A stretch of 64,000 nt of DNA, taken from the NCBI RefSeq assembly GCF_027409185.1, contig NC_084462.1, forward strand, positions 17,769,577-17,833,576. Reading direction: 5' to 3'. This document shows, piece by piece, positions 1 through 10,000 of the stretch. The notes below the pieces were generated by a model. That model was not told the origin of the DNA and did no database searches. It saw only the letters and a list, made by a program, of their open reading frames with translations. The position numbers and the translations under genes are program-made. The stretch's first letter is position 1. Every line of letters begins with the position of its first letter. The stretch is from Cynocephalus volans (lineage: Eukaryota; Chordata; Mammalia; Dermoptera; Cynocephalidae).

Positions 1-470
1 GTCCCGGCCCCGCGCAAGCTCGAGGACGCCCGGGCGGCGGCGGGTGCGCCCCTGGCGCGTGGGGACCGCGGGGACTCGAAAGGCGCACTTGGGCAGAAGG
101 TGGGGGAGCCCAGCGAGCTGACGAGCCCAGGGAGGGTTTGGTGCAGTGCCGCGCCGGGTCGGCACAGCCCGCTGCCGGTCCCGCAGAGGGGAGGCCCGGC
201 GAGGCAGGGGGCACGGCGCCCACTCCCCGCCGTCAGCTCCCCAGGCCGGGGCGACCCACGCGCTGTTTGTCGTCTGCGCGATGGGAGCAAACAGGCGGTG
301 GGAGAGCCCAGGGCAAGGCGCCCGAAAGAAGGCATTCCTGGCGGGGCGAGCCGGGTGGGTGTGGGACGTCCCGGGGGAGCACGGAGGCACGAGGAGAATC
401 TCATCCCACCCAGCGGCTCTTGCCCAGCCCGTGTGTGCCCGGCAGGGGGCTCCAGCGACCTCCAGGTAAT
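1..470. promoter_or_regulatory. CpG-rich promoter-like block, probable AMZ1 5' end
   Basis: The first ~470 bases are very GC-rich with dense CG dinucleotides, unlike the CpG-poor sequence that follows, so this looks like the right-hand part of a CpG island cut by the window edge. A good splice-donor match (CAG|GTAATT) sits with GT at 466-467, which could end a non-coding first exon of AMZ1. No TATA box is evident. The open frames here (for example 100-699) have no recognisable protein and are expected by chance in GC-rich DNA. Transcription direction and exon use are inferred from the AMZ1 coding exons downstream, not shown directly. Confidence 0.5.
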
Positions 471-1289
471 TGCTGGGAGAGTCATTGGATGGCTCACCTC
501 TAGGAAAGTAAGGCAGCATCTCAAGATCAGAAAAGCAGGGGGGTGGGTTTACACGGAGATGCCAGACTTGACAAATGCTGCCATGGCCGGAGGGGCAGTG
601 ATGCGGGTCCTTCCCTGTCTCTGTGACGGGAAGGAAACTGTGGGAGTGGAATTTGGGGCTCACAGAGGAGGGGAAATCAACAGGAAGCCAGGGGTCTGAC
701 ACGTAGGACTTGGCCCCTGTGGTCTAAGCCCTCGGTCTCCCCTCCTAGCAAACGGATACCTTCTGATACGTGTGAAACCCCAAACCTTGTGCATCTCCTT
801 CTGCGTAGGGCTGCTCAGAATGCCCTGAAGGTTTTGGCCGTCAGCGAATGAATTGCTCTATGCAGCTGCTGGGACGTTTTGCAAAGCGTATTCAGAATAA
901 CAAGAATCGGAGCATGATTTCCTGCCTGAAGGCCAGGCAGCTGTCTGGTCAGATGGAGAACAAGTGCCGGGGCTGCCTGGTATGGGCAGCCCGACCTTGA
1001 CTACCTGGCCAATCAGGCTGCCCTTGTGGCTTGGAATGGCAGACCCTGCCCTGGGGAGGAAGTACCTGGACGGGGACATGCCCTTTCCCAGGCTTCGGGC
1101 CAAACAGAAATAAGGAGAGGAGGGTGCCCTTAGGAAGGTGGAGCTGGCTAAGAAGTTTGGCCACAGTATTAACAGTGGCAGGGCAGAAACATTGCTTTTG
1201 AGAAAGGAGACGTCCCACCCTCAGTTCACTGTTAGAACATCTCTGCTTCTGGAAGCCCCCCAGCACGCTAAGAGTTGGGGATCCAGTGT

Positions 1290-1480
1290 GAGGCTTTGAA
1301 ACCAGGCCCTGCTACCTCCTAGCTGTGTGACCACGACCAAGTCACTAACATCCCCAAGCCTCAGCTTCCCCATCTGAAACACAGGAACAATAGTGGCACC
1401 TGCAGGGCCACAAGGTCACGAGGCTTGAATGATGGGGGCAGAGCATCAGGCATTGGTGCACATTAGGTGCCATTGTGATG
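1290..1480 (+). repeat. MIR SINE fragment
   Basis: The text 'tagctgtgtgaccacgacc' followed by 'cctcagcttccccatctg' is the diagnostic core of the mammalian-wide interspersed repeat in sense orientation. It is highly diverged, as expected of an old element. Boundaries are approximate. Confidence 0.65.
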
Positions 1481-2204
1481 ATAATTAGCGGCCAAGTATG
1501 ACAGCACCCACAGGACAGCTAGGAGCCCCGGCTTTGCAGATTTCCCTTTCAGGCACATTCACCATTGCTGAGATCAATGGGCCGGCGAGGGGCAGAGAGG
1601 ACTGGGAAGCCCTCATACTAACTGTGGCTCCCTCCCCGTGGGCACCTCCGGCTGCCGGGGACACACCTTTAGGCTCTGTCCACATCTAGCTTCTGGCTCT
1701 ACATTTGGTACAGAAATGACCAGGCAGGACAGAAGAACTCAGGTGGTGGCTGAGGGTGGGGACAGGGGTTTCCCTTAATGACCTAGGAAGATGAATGTGG
1801 CCACATAAGCTTTTTGAGAGGAAAAGCCAACTGGGCAGACCTGCTTGTTCCAGACCCCAGAGAGCACAGGATCTGTGTGGAGGGAAGAGGGACTTGCACA
1901 CCCTCATGCCCCACCTGCAGCTTGTCACACCATCCCCCAGTTCATGGTGGGAGGTGGCTGCTTTCAGACCTTTCCTCTGTCATCCTGTGACCCTCAGCTT
2001 GTGCCAGTGAGGAGCTGATGTGGCCACTTGTTCCAAGCTCTGGGCTTCTTAGGTTTGCTGGCCCCAGGGACGCTCTGCACCATGTTAGGATCTCAGTGGT
2101 GTTTCTCTGACTTGGTTTCCTATGTGGGTGCTCTGAGCACACACACGCTGACCACTGTGCTTGTGGGTGTGCAAACAGCCATCCCAGGGAGGAGGATTCA
2201 GAGA

Positions 2205-2640
2205 GGAAGCAGCAATTCTCAAAGTGTGTTGTGGGGACCCCGGGAGGGGGGTGTATCCTTGGGATCTTTGCAGTGTACCCGTAAGGTCAAAACTATTTCC
2301 ACAATACCGAGATGTCATCTGCCCTTTCCTCTCTTTCTTTCAGAATACAGTAGAGTTTTCCAGAGGCCACATAATATCACTGTGATGGCAGGTGAATGTG
2401 TTTTACACATTCCTATTTAAGCTCAGGTATAGTAAATGTGGATAGATATAACTGCATAAGCACAAGCTATTTGGGGTCCTCGCTAGTTTTTAAGACTATA
2501 AAGAAGCCCCAACACCGGGCTGGCCGGTTAGCTCAGTTGGTTAGCACACAGCATTATAACACCAGGTCACAGGTTCAGATCCCCTTACTGGCCAGCCACC
2601 AAAAAAAAAGAAGCCCTAAGACCAAAACATGGAGAATTGC
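2205..2640 (+). mobile_element. hAT-Charlie-like DNA transposon remnant, split by a t-SINE
   Basis: It opens with 'caattctcaaagtgtgttg', a hAT/Charlie-type terminal sequence (compare TTCTCAAAGTGTGGTCC), and has the internal signatures 'aaggtcaaaactatttcc' and 'gagttttccagaggccaca'. The element resumes after the t-SINE at 2517-2606 with 'taagaccaaaacatgga'. The exact family is not assigned. Confidence 0.55.
2517..2606 (+). mobile_element. t-SINE, monomeric tRNA-Ile-like unit
   Basis: A single tRNA-derived unit reads GGCCGGTTAGCTCAGTTGG (A box), then a TTATAACACC anticodon arm, then GGTTCAGATCCCC (B box), closing with GGCCAGCC and an A tail. It is flanked by a 17-bp duplication with two mismatches (2500-2516 and 2607-2623, beginning aaagaagccc), so it is a retroposed copy and not a tRNA gene. 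It interrupts an older hAT remnant. Confidence 0.85.
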
Positions 2641-3029
2641 AGCGACAGGACTCCACCTGGCCTCCTTTGGAAAGGCCAGTTGTGTCCTCAGCTGCTTCTG
2701 GCTGACTTGGGTCTGTCCTTGCTGGTCCTCTTTGCACACCCACTGGCCTCTTGGAAAACATGCCCACTGTGGCCCTTCCTGTTGCCACATGGTTTAGTCC
2801 TCTCTGAACGGCTGAGATGAGCCTTAGGTTTGCAGTTTGGGTCGAAGTAACACCTGGGACAAACGTGGTAGGACATTTGAACTTTTGGTAGAAAGAATGT
2901 ATTTCTCACTTCCAGAGGCTTTGCCTATGGGAGGGGTGTTTACTGGAAGTGAAGTCCCTGACCAGAGTCTATGGGTGATAAGGGGGAAGTGGGTGCTGGT
3001 GGGAAAGACCCTACACAGGTAAGAAAGAC

Positions 3030-3185
3030 CAGAGTGAAGGACACTGTATTGGGAGTCAGGATCCTAGCAAGCTGTGCAACTCTGGGCAAGTGGCTTTCCC
3101 TCTCTGAGCTGCAGTCTCATTGGCGATAAGGTGGGTGAATACTGATAACTACATCTCAGGGTCATCATGGAGGTCAGACAAGGTG
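3030..3185 (+). repeat. MIR SINE fragment
   Basis: 'caactctgggcaagtggct' and 'ctctctgagctgcagtctc', followed by a degenerate 'ggtcatcatggaggt', match the MIR core and 3' part in sense orientation. Boundaries are approximate. Confidence 0.65.
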
Positions 3186-3879
3186 GTGGATCAAAAAGTG
3201 ATCTTGGGGTCTGCCAGATAGTGGACCTGTGAGGAGGGATGTTGATATGGGCCAGTTCAGTCCATCCACCCAAGAGTATCAGTGTCTGTCCCATTTTTGT
3301 TTTCTCTGGAAAGCTATGACACAGACCCCCTTGGGCGTCCGGAAGGCCCCTGGGCTGCTCCAGAGAAATAATTTATAGGCTACTCTCAATTACAGAAAAA
3401 ATAATTCCAAGCTGGCTGCGACACTAAGGGAATAATTTAGAGGTAACTGTGAGCAGTAAAGCCTTGCGCTGCACTGCGTGGGTGACAGTGTTTGTGAGCA
3501 GGTCTGGGGACAGTGTGACCAGCATCCGGAAACGAAAATAGGCTAGTGAGATGCGTGCGGTGTCAGATGCCCGAGACAGCTTGCTGTGCCTCAGGGCCAG
3601 CTGAGCACCTCTCCTTTCTGCTTGGTCCAACTGTGCACTGAGCAAGGAAGGCAGGCAGTACCATTTTACCTGGAAGGAAACTGAGTCAGAGTGGGGTAAA
3701 AGGCCAGAGAGCCAAATTCATGCCAGAGCCCCAGCTGGTGTTGACTTCAAGGGTTTCCTGAGCACCTCTTCCGTGCCTGACTGCCAGGGGCCCACAGCCC
3801 ACTGACCACTCCCAAAGCTTGCTGGGGGTCCTGCCTCCACACCCCACGATGCCTGTTCCAGCTGGGGCAAAGACAGGCT

Positions 3880-4330
3880 TCCTAAAGCCCTGCTCGCAAT
3901 GTCACCCCTCTTGCTCAAATCCCAGCAGTGGCCCTGTCCCCACTCTTTCCTGACCTCGTCCCCATTCTTTCTCCTTCCTTCACTCCACCCACACCAGCCT
4001 CCTCGCTGTCCCCTGAACCCACTGATGTATTTGCTGTGTGGCCTGTTTACACACTGCCTCTGCTTGGGACACTCTTGCCCCTCACCTCCTCCGCTCACTC
4101 CCTGGCCTCCTTCCCCGTGGAGCCCACTCTGATCATCTTCTTGAAAGTAGCAACGGAGCCCGCACTCCTGCCCCCCGCCCCACTCTGCCTTTTCTTTTTC
4201 CAACAGCATCAGTCACCTTCTATCACGCTATGTACTATATCGGCTTATCATGCCTTTTACCAGACCCAGGTGCTCCCAGCAGGGCCAGGTCTGCTGTTCA
4301 GGGCAATGGGAACCGTGGCCCTTGAAAATC
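3880..4330. repeat. Possible L2-type LINE remnant
   Basis: The pyrimidine-rich text with 'tgcttgggacactcttgcc' and 'cacctcctccgctcactcc' resembles the 3' part of L2 elements. The match is from memory and weak. No coding potential is claimed for the overlapping open frames on either strand. Confidence 0.35.
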
Positions 4331-4554
4331 GGTGTGTCCCTATCCCACCTCTGATTCTTCTGAGCAGTGTGGCTCTGGTTAAGTTAGTTTTAACCCTGCC
4401 CCGCCTGAATTTTACCTTCATGAAAATGGGGATAAAACCGTACCCATGTCCCTGGGCATTAAAGCAATGGAGCCCTGCCTGGGACACAGCGGGGTTCCGA
4501 GCCTCTGCTGGTTGTTTTTATTTGCTGCAAACCACTTAGAACTTCGAGGGCTGG

Positions 4555-4860
4555 TGGGACTGTAAATTGGTGTGACCTTTCTGGAAGGAAATTTGGCAAT
4601 ACAAATCAAGATCCTTTAAACATCCACATGAGGTATTTTCCCTTCTAGAAATCTGTTCTGAGGAATGAATACACAGACTTACGTATAAAGACGTTTATCA
4701 TGGTGTTTTGGGGCAGCCGTTGAAAATGGCATTTTCATAGAATGTTTAAGGATTTGGGAAAATGCTCATGATATACTAAGCAAAAAGATATGATTATACT
4801 GTTGGATCTTAAATTTGTAAAATATATATGGAGAAAGAAAATATATAAAACTCTCTGCGT
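4555..4860 (+). mobile_element. L1-like LINE 3' fragment (L1ME/HAL1 type)
   Basis: 'acctttctggaaggaaatttggcaa', then a diverged stretch with 'ttctagaaatctgttctgag' and 'gatatactaagcaaaaaga', follows the order seen in the 3' region of old L1 (L1ME/HAL1) elements. It is truncated and has no open frame. Confidence 0.5.
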
Positions 4861-4917
4861 TGGGAGGGGTCTCAGAGGAAATTCAATCCCAGCCCCTCCC
4901 CTTATCTAAACCAGCGC

Positions 4918-4991
4918 TTTCCTCTGGAAAAAAATTATACCTATGCATATATATATGTGTACATATGGGTATAATTTTTTTCCAGAGGAAA
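4918..4991. repeat. Perfect inverted repeat (24-bp arms, 26-bp AT-rich spacer)
   Basis: Bases 4918-4941 are the exact reverse complement of 4968-4991. The arms start TTTCCTCTGG, run through seven A residues and end TTATACC. The 26-base spacer is alternating A/T with its own partial symmetry. No terminal inverted repeat, target duplication or transposon family was recognised, so the origin is open. See findings. Confidence 0.95.
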
Positions 4992-5110
4992 ATTTTAAAA
5001 TTAAATATGCTAAATTTTCCTATGTATTTGTATACACTTATTTACATATATATATACACACACACATACATATGTGTAAGTATATATAAATTTATTTTCC
5101 AAGTAAATGT
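4992..5110. repeat. AT-rich and TA/CA low-complexity tract
   Basis: It consists of runs of TATATA, ACACAC and ATGTATGT-like text with no gene signal. It directly abuts the palindrome. Confidence 0.7.
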
Positions 5111-5410
5111 ATTAAATGGGGTTAGCTAAGGGGGGTGTGGGGCTCTTTGTTCCCCCCACAACAGCAAGCCTCATTTTTGGTTTTCCAACTAGGGCTGGGA
5201 GGTCTCACAACTTCATGCTTTGCAGAGAAATGGGTTTTACATATCACTTGACTTTCTAAGTGAAATATCGCTTCTATTCTGTCCTTAGTTCTGATTCCCC
5301 TAGCTCTCCATGCTGTTATCTGTGCATCTTCTTTTCTCTGGCTTCTGGTTAGTTTCCTCCATTGCATTCCCCTCTCTCTTATCTCTGCTGCGTGAGGCTC
5401 CCTTTACCCC

Positions 5411-5454
5411 AGCCAGTCCCTAGCCAGTCCCCAGCCAGTCCCCAGCAGGTCCCC
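5411..5454. repeat. 11-bp minisatellite, four copies
   Basis: The unit AGCCAGTCCCC occurs at 5411-5421 (last base T), 5422-5432, 5433-5443 and 5444-5454 (one substitution, AGCAGGTCCCC). Confidence 0.9.
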
Positions 5455-6699
5455 CACCCAGCCTTGCCAATCTCATGTATCTCTGGACTGAGACATAAAG
5501 AAAAGCCTGAAGCAGGCATGTGACCAGAGCCAAGCATTTACTGCCAGCTTTTCAGGAGCGTTTCTGATTAATATACCAATGCACCAGTCATTACTCCTGA
5601 TTGGGAGGAAAACCTGGTTTGTGGTGACTTTGTTATGGTCCTCCCAGCCCATCTACCCCTCCCTAAGGTCTCCTCTCCTCTCCTGGTCTGTCCCAGCAGT
5701 TAAAACCCTCTTTGTTGCGTCCCTCTATTCATAGCTTGCAGTGGTTGGCACGTGCGCCTGCCCCTGACTACTTAATTTTTATCTAGGGCCCTTCGCACGT
5801 GCCCTGGCACCTTCTGGGTCTGGGAGCTGTTGGGGCTGCCTTCCTCCCCCACATACGCTTCCTAGGTGCATGCAGGGCCCCTGTCAGGAAAGCCTGGAGT
5901 TGGGATAAGGAGGAGCTGTGGTGATGGGGGCCCCGGGTGATGGGGCGTACTTTGTGATCACAAAGAGGAGGGGGGCGTCTGCTTGGAGGGGCCCCTCTGG
6001 CTTTGCATGGGCTCAGCACAAAGGGTGGGCTGTTCTCTCTCCTTCCTTCTGAGGGCTCACAGGAGAGTCGGGGTGGGTGAGAGGGAGTGGGAGACTGGAT
6101 GTCGGGGCCCCCTGACCCTCTGTGGGGGGTTCCAGCAGAGCTTGTGGCCTTGCAGGATTCTGTGGAAACATGTCCCTGCTGAGGGGGAGACTACTTCCCC
6201 ATCTCAGTTCTGGATGAATAACCCAGCCTGCTAGAGAAGGAAAAAAAAATAAGAGTGTCCTCTGCCCTGTCTGGGCAGAAGTGCCATGTCCTGGGGGGAG
6301 ACTGGGGCTTCTTCTGATGCTGTCATCCTCTGTGCAGCTTCTCCCCAGGCCTGGGCAGAGACAGCCGCACGAGGTCCGAGAGGCGGCAGCCCCTGTCCCC
6401 CCTTGCCTGAAACAACAGGCCTGTGAGTGCTCAGTAGTGACGGGGGTACCTCTGTATGTCCTCTGCAGGGTGCTGGCAGGCCTGGGGGTGCCCAGGCCCT
6501 TCCTGGCTACTGCTGAGGTGGTCCAGCATCAGGTAGAGCCGGCCACACAGCCCTCGGCCCAGCGACCATCTCAGGGAGCCGCCAGCAGCTGCTGCAGTCA
6601 GCCGGAGGGGAGGTTCTGGAGGAGGTTGTGGCTGACCCCTGGGTGGCTCATGGGCAGCAGCAGAGGCTCCCAGGAGTGACCAGGCCCCACCTGCCCACC

Positions 6700-7003
6700 A
6701 TGCTGCAGTGTAGACGGGCCGAAGAGTTCAGCTTTGGCCCCCGGGCCCTGAAGGATGCCCTGGTCTCCACCAATGCGGCTCTGCAGCAGCTCTACATCTC
6801 TGCCTTCTCCCCTGCTGAGAGGCTCTTCCTGTCTGAGGCCTACAACCCCCAGAGGACCCTCTTCTGCACGCTGCTCATCCACACTGCCTTTGACTGGCTC
6901 CTGAGCTACCCCGAGGCACCCGAGGACTTTGAGACCTTCCACGCCTCCCTGCAGCACAGGAAGCAAAGCCTGGCTCGGAAGCACATTTACCTACAGCCAA
7001 TAG
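6700..7003 (+). CDS. AMZ1: AMZ1 coding exon 1 (start codon exon)
   Basis: It encodes residues 1-101 plus the first base of codon 102 (MLQCRRAEEFSFGPRALKDA... to ...KHIYLQPI). The donor is ATAG|GTATGG with GT at 7004-7005, splitting the Asp codon G|AT (phase 1). An upstream in-frame ATG at 6628 lies in the presumed 5' UTR. I prefer 6700 because the MLQC start and what follows match the AMZ1 family N-terminus as I recall it. Confidence 0.93.
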
Positions 7004-10000
7004 GTATGGTGACAGAGGGGGGCACCCTGGAGCCATCAGGACCCTCCTGGGGGGACCAGGCCTGTAGATAGTAACAGGTGTGTGGGGGGAGTGGGCTTTG
7101 TGCAGGGGCCCCAAGCAGGACTGAAATGAGGGAAGACGGCACTGGGCGTGTTCAGGACTCGGGGTGGAGGCAGAGAGGTGCTGGCTTGGCCGAGGCTTCC
7201 TCCCACCCCATCTCTGCCACTGTGTTCAGAAAGCCCAGGGCCATGGGTCTATTCCACACACAGATGCTGCCTCGTTCAGGTGTGCACAGTCTTGGCTACA
7301 TCAGTCAAGACCAGTGCCATCCAGGCACTGTGCTCTGTGCTTTACAAAGATCACTTCCTCTGTGGGGTGCTGAAATTAGGATCAGCCCATTTCACAGGTG
7401 AGGAAACTGAAGCTGGGAGAGGTCACTTGACTTGCCAAAGTCTCAGAACTGGTCACAGAGTAGAGGCAGGATTTGAATGCAGGTCTACTTGACCCTAAGG
7501 CCTAGGCTCCTAACCATGATGCTGCACTGGAAGGTGCTGGGCTGGGCAGGGTGGGGGGCTCTGATGCTCCCATTGTAGTTGCTGTCCTCCAGAAATCTTC
7601 ATCTGGCAGAGACCGGGGGACACGGATGGACTGAGAGCTGAGACAACAGGCACCTGCGCTCAGAAGGGAACAGCTCAGCCAGGTGTGGGGCAGGGTGAGG
7701 GGCTGGGCCTCTGTGCCCTGCAGCACAGCAAGGGCATGGTGGCAGCAGCATGGCAGGGAAAGGCACACAGGACATGCAGCTTTGGAGAGAAGCAAAGGGC
7801 CAGCATTAAGCTTCCATTTGAGACACCAGTGGACCATGCCATCCCCTCAAGCCAGAGGGGATGGGTTCTGGCCAGGGAAGGCTGGGTTCTGGCTGGGCTT
7901 TCCCACGTGGGCTTGTCACGAGCCGTGGTTGTCCACACCTGTCCCCTTCCCGCCCCTTGGGAGCAGGGTCCTGCAGGTGTTCGTGGATCTTGCTCTCCAT
8001 CACCCCACAGCCAGTCATCTCTGTGGATTCTGCTCCTGAATAGCTCCAGAGCTGTCCACTTCTCTCCACGTCCCCTGCTAATGCTCAGAGTTGCGCTTCT
8101 CAAACTCTGATGACCTTGTTGAAATGCACTGGTTGTGAGGTCCGGATTGCATTTCTAACCAGCTCCCGGGTGAAGCTGAAGCTGTTGGCCTGGGGACGAT
8201 GTAACCACTTTCCCCTGGTCTCCTTCACACTGCCCTGGGTCCGTGTCCGTCTGTCCTTCTGTCCTTCCTCCAGTGGTCCCTTCCTGCCTTGGGAAGCCCT
8301 TGCTTACCTCGGCAGCCTTGTTCTGCCCCCGTGTCCCACTCTCTGCTCCAGCCAGGCCAGCTTTCTGCAGCCATAAAAACTGCTCGCCCTTGCCACCCCT
8401 TGCCAGCTGCCCCAGCCCGGGCAGCTTAAATGCCGCAGGGCATTCGTGGGTCTGCTGGAGGAGGCCCCACCCACACCCTCCTCCAGCTCACCTGCGATTG
8501 CGATTACTCCTCTTTCATCTGGGCACTGGCCTTTCTTCTATGTACGTCCTTTTTTTCCCTTCTGAAAAAGGTGTGCTTGACATCTCTTTTCTATGTCTGC
8601 CTCTCTGCTCTGAGTGGGCAGGTTCACATTGAACTCATTCACCCAGCCGGCCAGTGCCGGTGGGGGGCCCTGGGGAGATGGTCGTAGGTGGGTGGGGGGC
8701 ACAGCGGGGCTGACAGTGCTGCTCTGCCCCCAGATCTGAGTGAGGGGCCGGTGGGATGCTCCCTGCTGGACTACCTGCGCAGATGCGTGGAGGCCTTCTT
8801 CCTGGGCCTGCGGGTCAAGTGCCTGCCCTCAGTGGCGGCCACGTCCATCCACTGCTCCTCGCGCCCTGGTCTGGACTCTGACAGGCTCCAGCTCCACACG
8901 GGTAAGTGAGGACAGTGGGACACAGCTCAGGCCAAGGACAGTCAGGCCTGTACCACTTAGCAAAAGGCTCTTTCTGGGGGGAAACAAAAGGGTGGATGAA
9001 AGGAGCCCAGGAGAGGGAACTCCCCCCCCCCCCCGGTGGGAAACATCTATTTCCCAGCCTCTTGAAAAGGACTAAAACAAGGAGTTCCTTTTCCCACCCT
9101 TTTCTGGAGACATGACCATACAGCCCAGTGTCCACTGGAAAGTTCCAGAGCACACAGAGCAGGTGAATCAAGCCCATTTAACGCCACTCAGCCTCTCTCC
9201 AGCCTTTTGTCTTTGCAAAGCACTTTGTACGAGTGTCTAGAAGACCCATACCTCCCAGACTCCTGCCCCATCCCTGCGGGTCACTGGCAGCTGGGGAGAG
9301 TGAGGCCGGGTTGAGAGGTGCAGATGAACTGGGCTCTCAGATGGAAAGGAGAGCCAGGCTCAAGTTTAGGAAGGTCCCCAAGAAGGGGCTGGAGCTCTGT
9401 CTCTGTTCAGCTGACATTGGATCTGGAATGAATGGATTGGTATCTTTCATCAGTTCTGTAAAATTCTCAGCTATTGTCTCTTTCTTCAAATACTGCCTCT
9501 GCCCCATTCTCTTCCTCTTCTCTTAGGACTCCAGTTGGATGTTGACCCTTGAACAACATGGGCTTGAACTGCATGGGTCCACTTATATGCAGATTTTTTT
9601 TTCAACCAATCGTGGATCAAAAATACAGTATTCATGGGATGTGGAACCTGTGTATAGGGATAGCCAACTTTCATATCTGCAGGTTCTGCAGGGCTGAGTG
9701 CAGGACTTGAGTATCTGTGGATTTTGGTATATGTTGGGGGGTCCTGGAACCAATCTCCCTATGATACCAAGAGACTAATGTGTATTTATCCATCTCTTCT
9801 TTGTATTTTCTATCTACCTTCTTTGACCATTCATGCTTTAGTCTCAGATTAGACTCATCTTCCAATTTACTAATTCTCTCTATAGCTATGTCTAAGGTGC
9901 TTTTAAACCCATATATTGACTTCCTAATTTGTTGTCATATTTTTCAGTTCTATAATTTCTAGTGGATTCTTTTTCAAATTAGCAGTGTCACTTTTTTAAA

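Larger units (their letters stand above)
471..6699 (+). other. AMZ1: Presumed AMZ1 intron 1 and 5' UTR part of the ATG exon
   Basis: This stretch contains no coding exon that I recognise. It holds old interspersed repeats (MIR, hAT-Charlie-like, L2-like and L1-like pieces), one t-SINE, a palindrome and a short minisatellite, listed separately. A possible acceptor for the exon that carries the start codon is the CAG at 6466-6468, preceded by a modest pyrimidine tract. It would leave about 231 nt of 5' UTR before the ATG at 6700. 5460-6460 is moderately GC-rich unique sequence with nothing recognised. Confidence 0.4.

Noticed and set aside
100-699. 199-residue open frame and overlapping frames in the CpG-rich start
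   Set aside because: They have Arg/Pro/Gly-rich low-complexity composition, as expected of GC-rich DNA, and no recognisable domain.
3718-4209. 163-residue minus-strand frame
   Set aside because: Gly/Trp/Glu-rich composition opposite a pyrimidine-rich repeat-like tract, with no splice context or similarity that I recognise.
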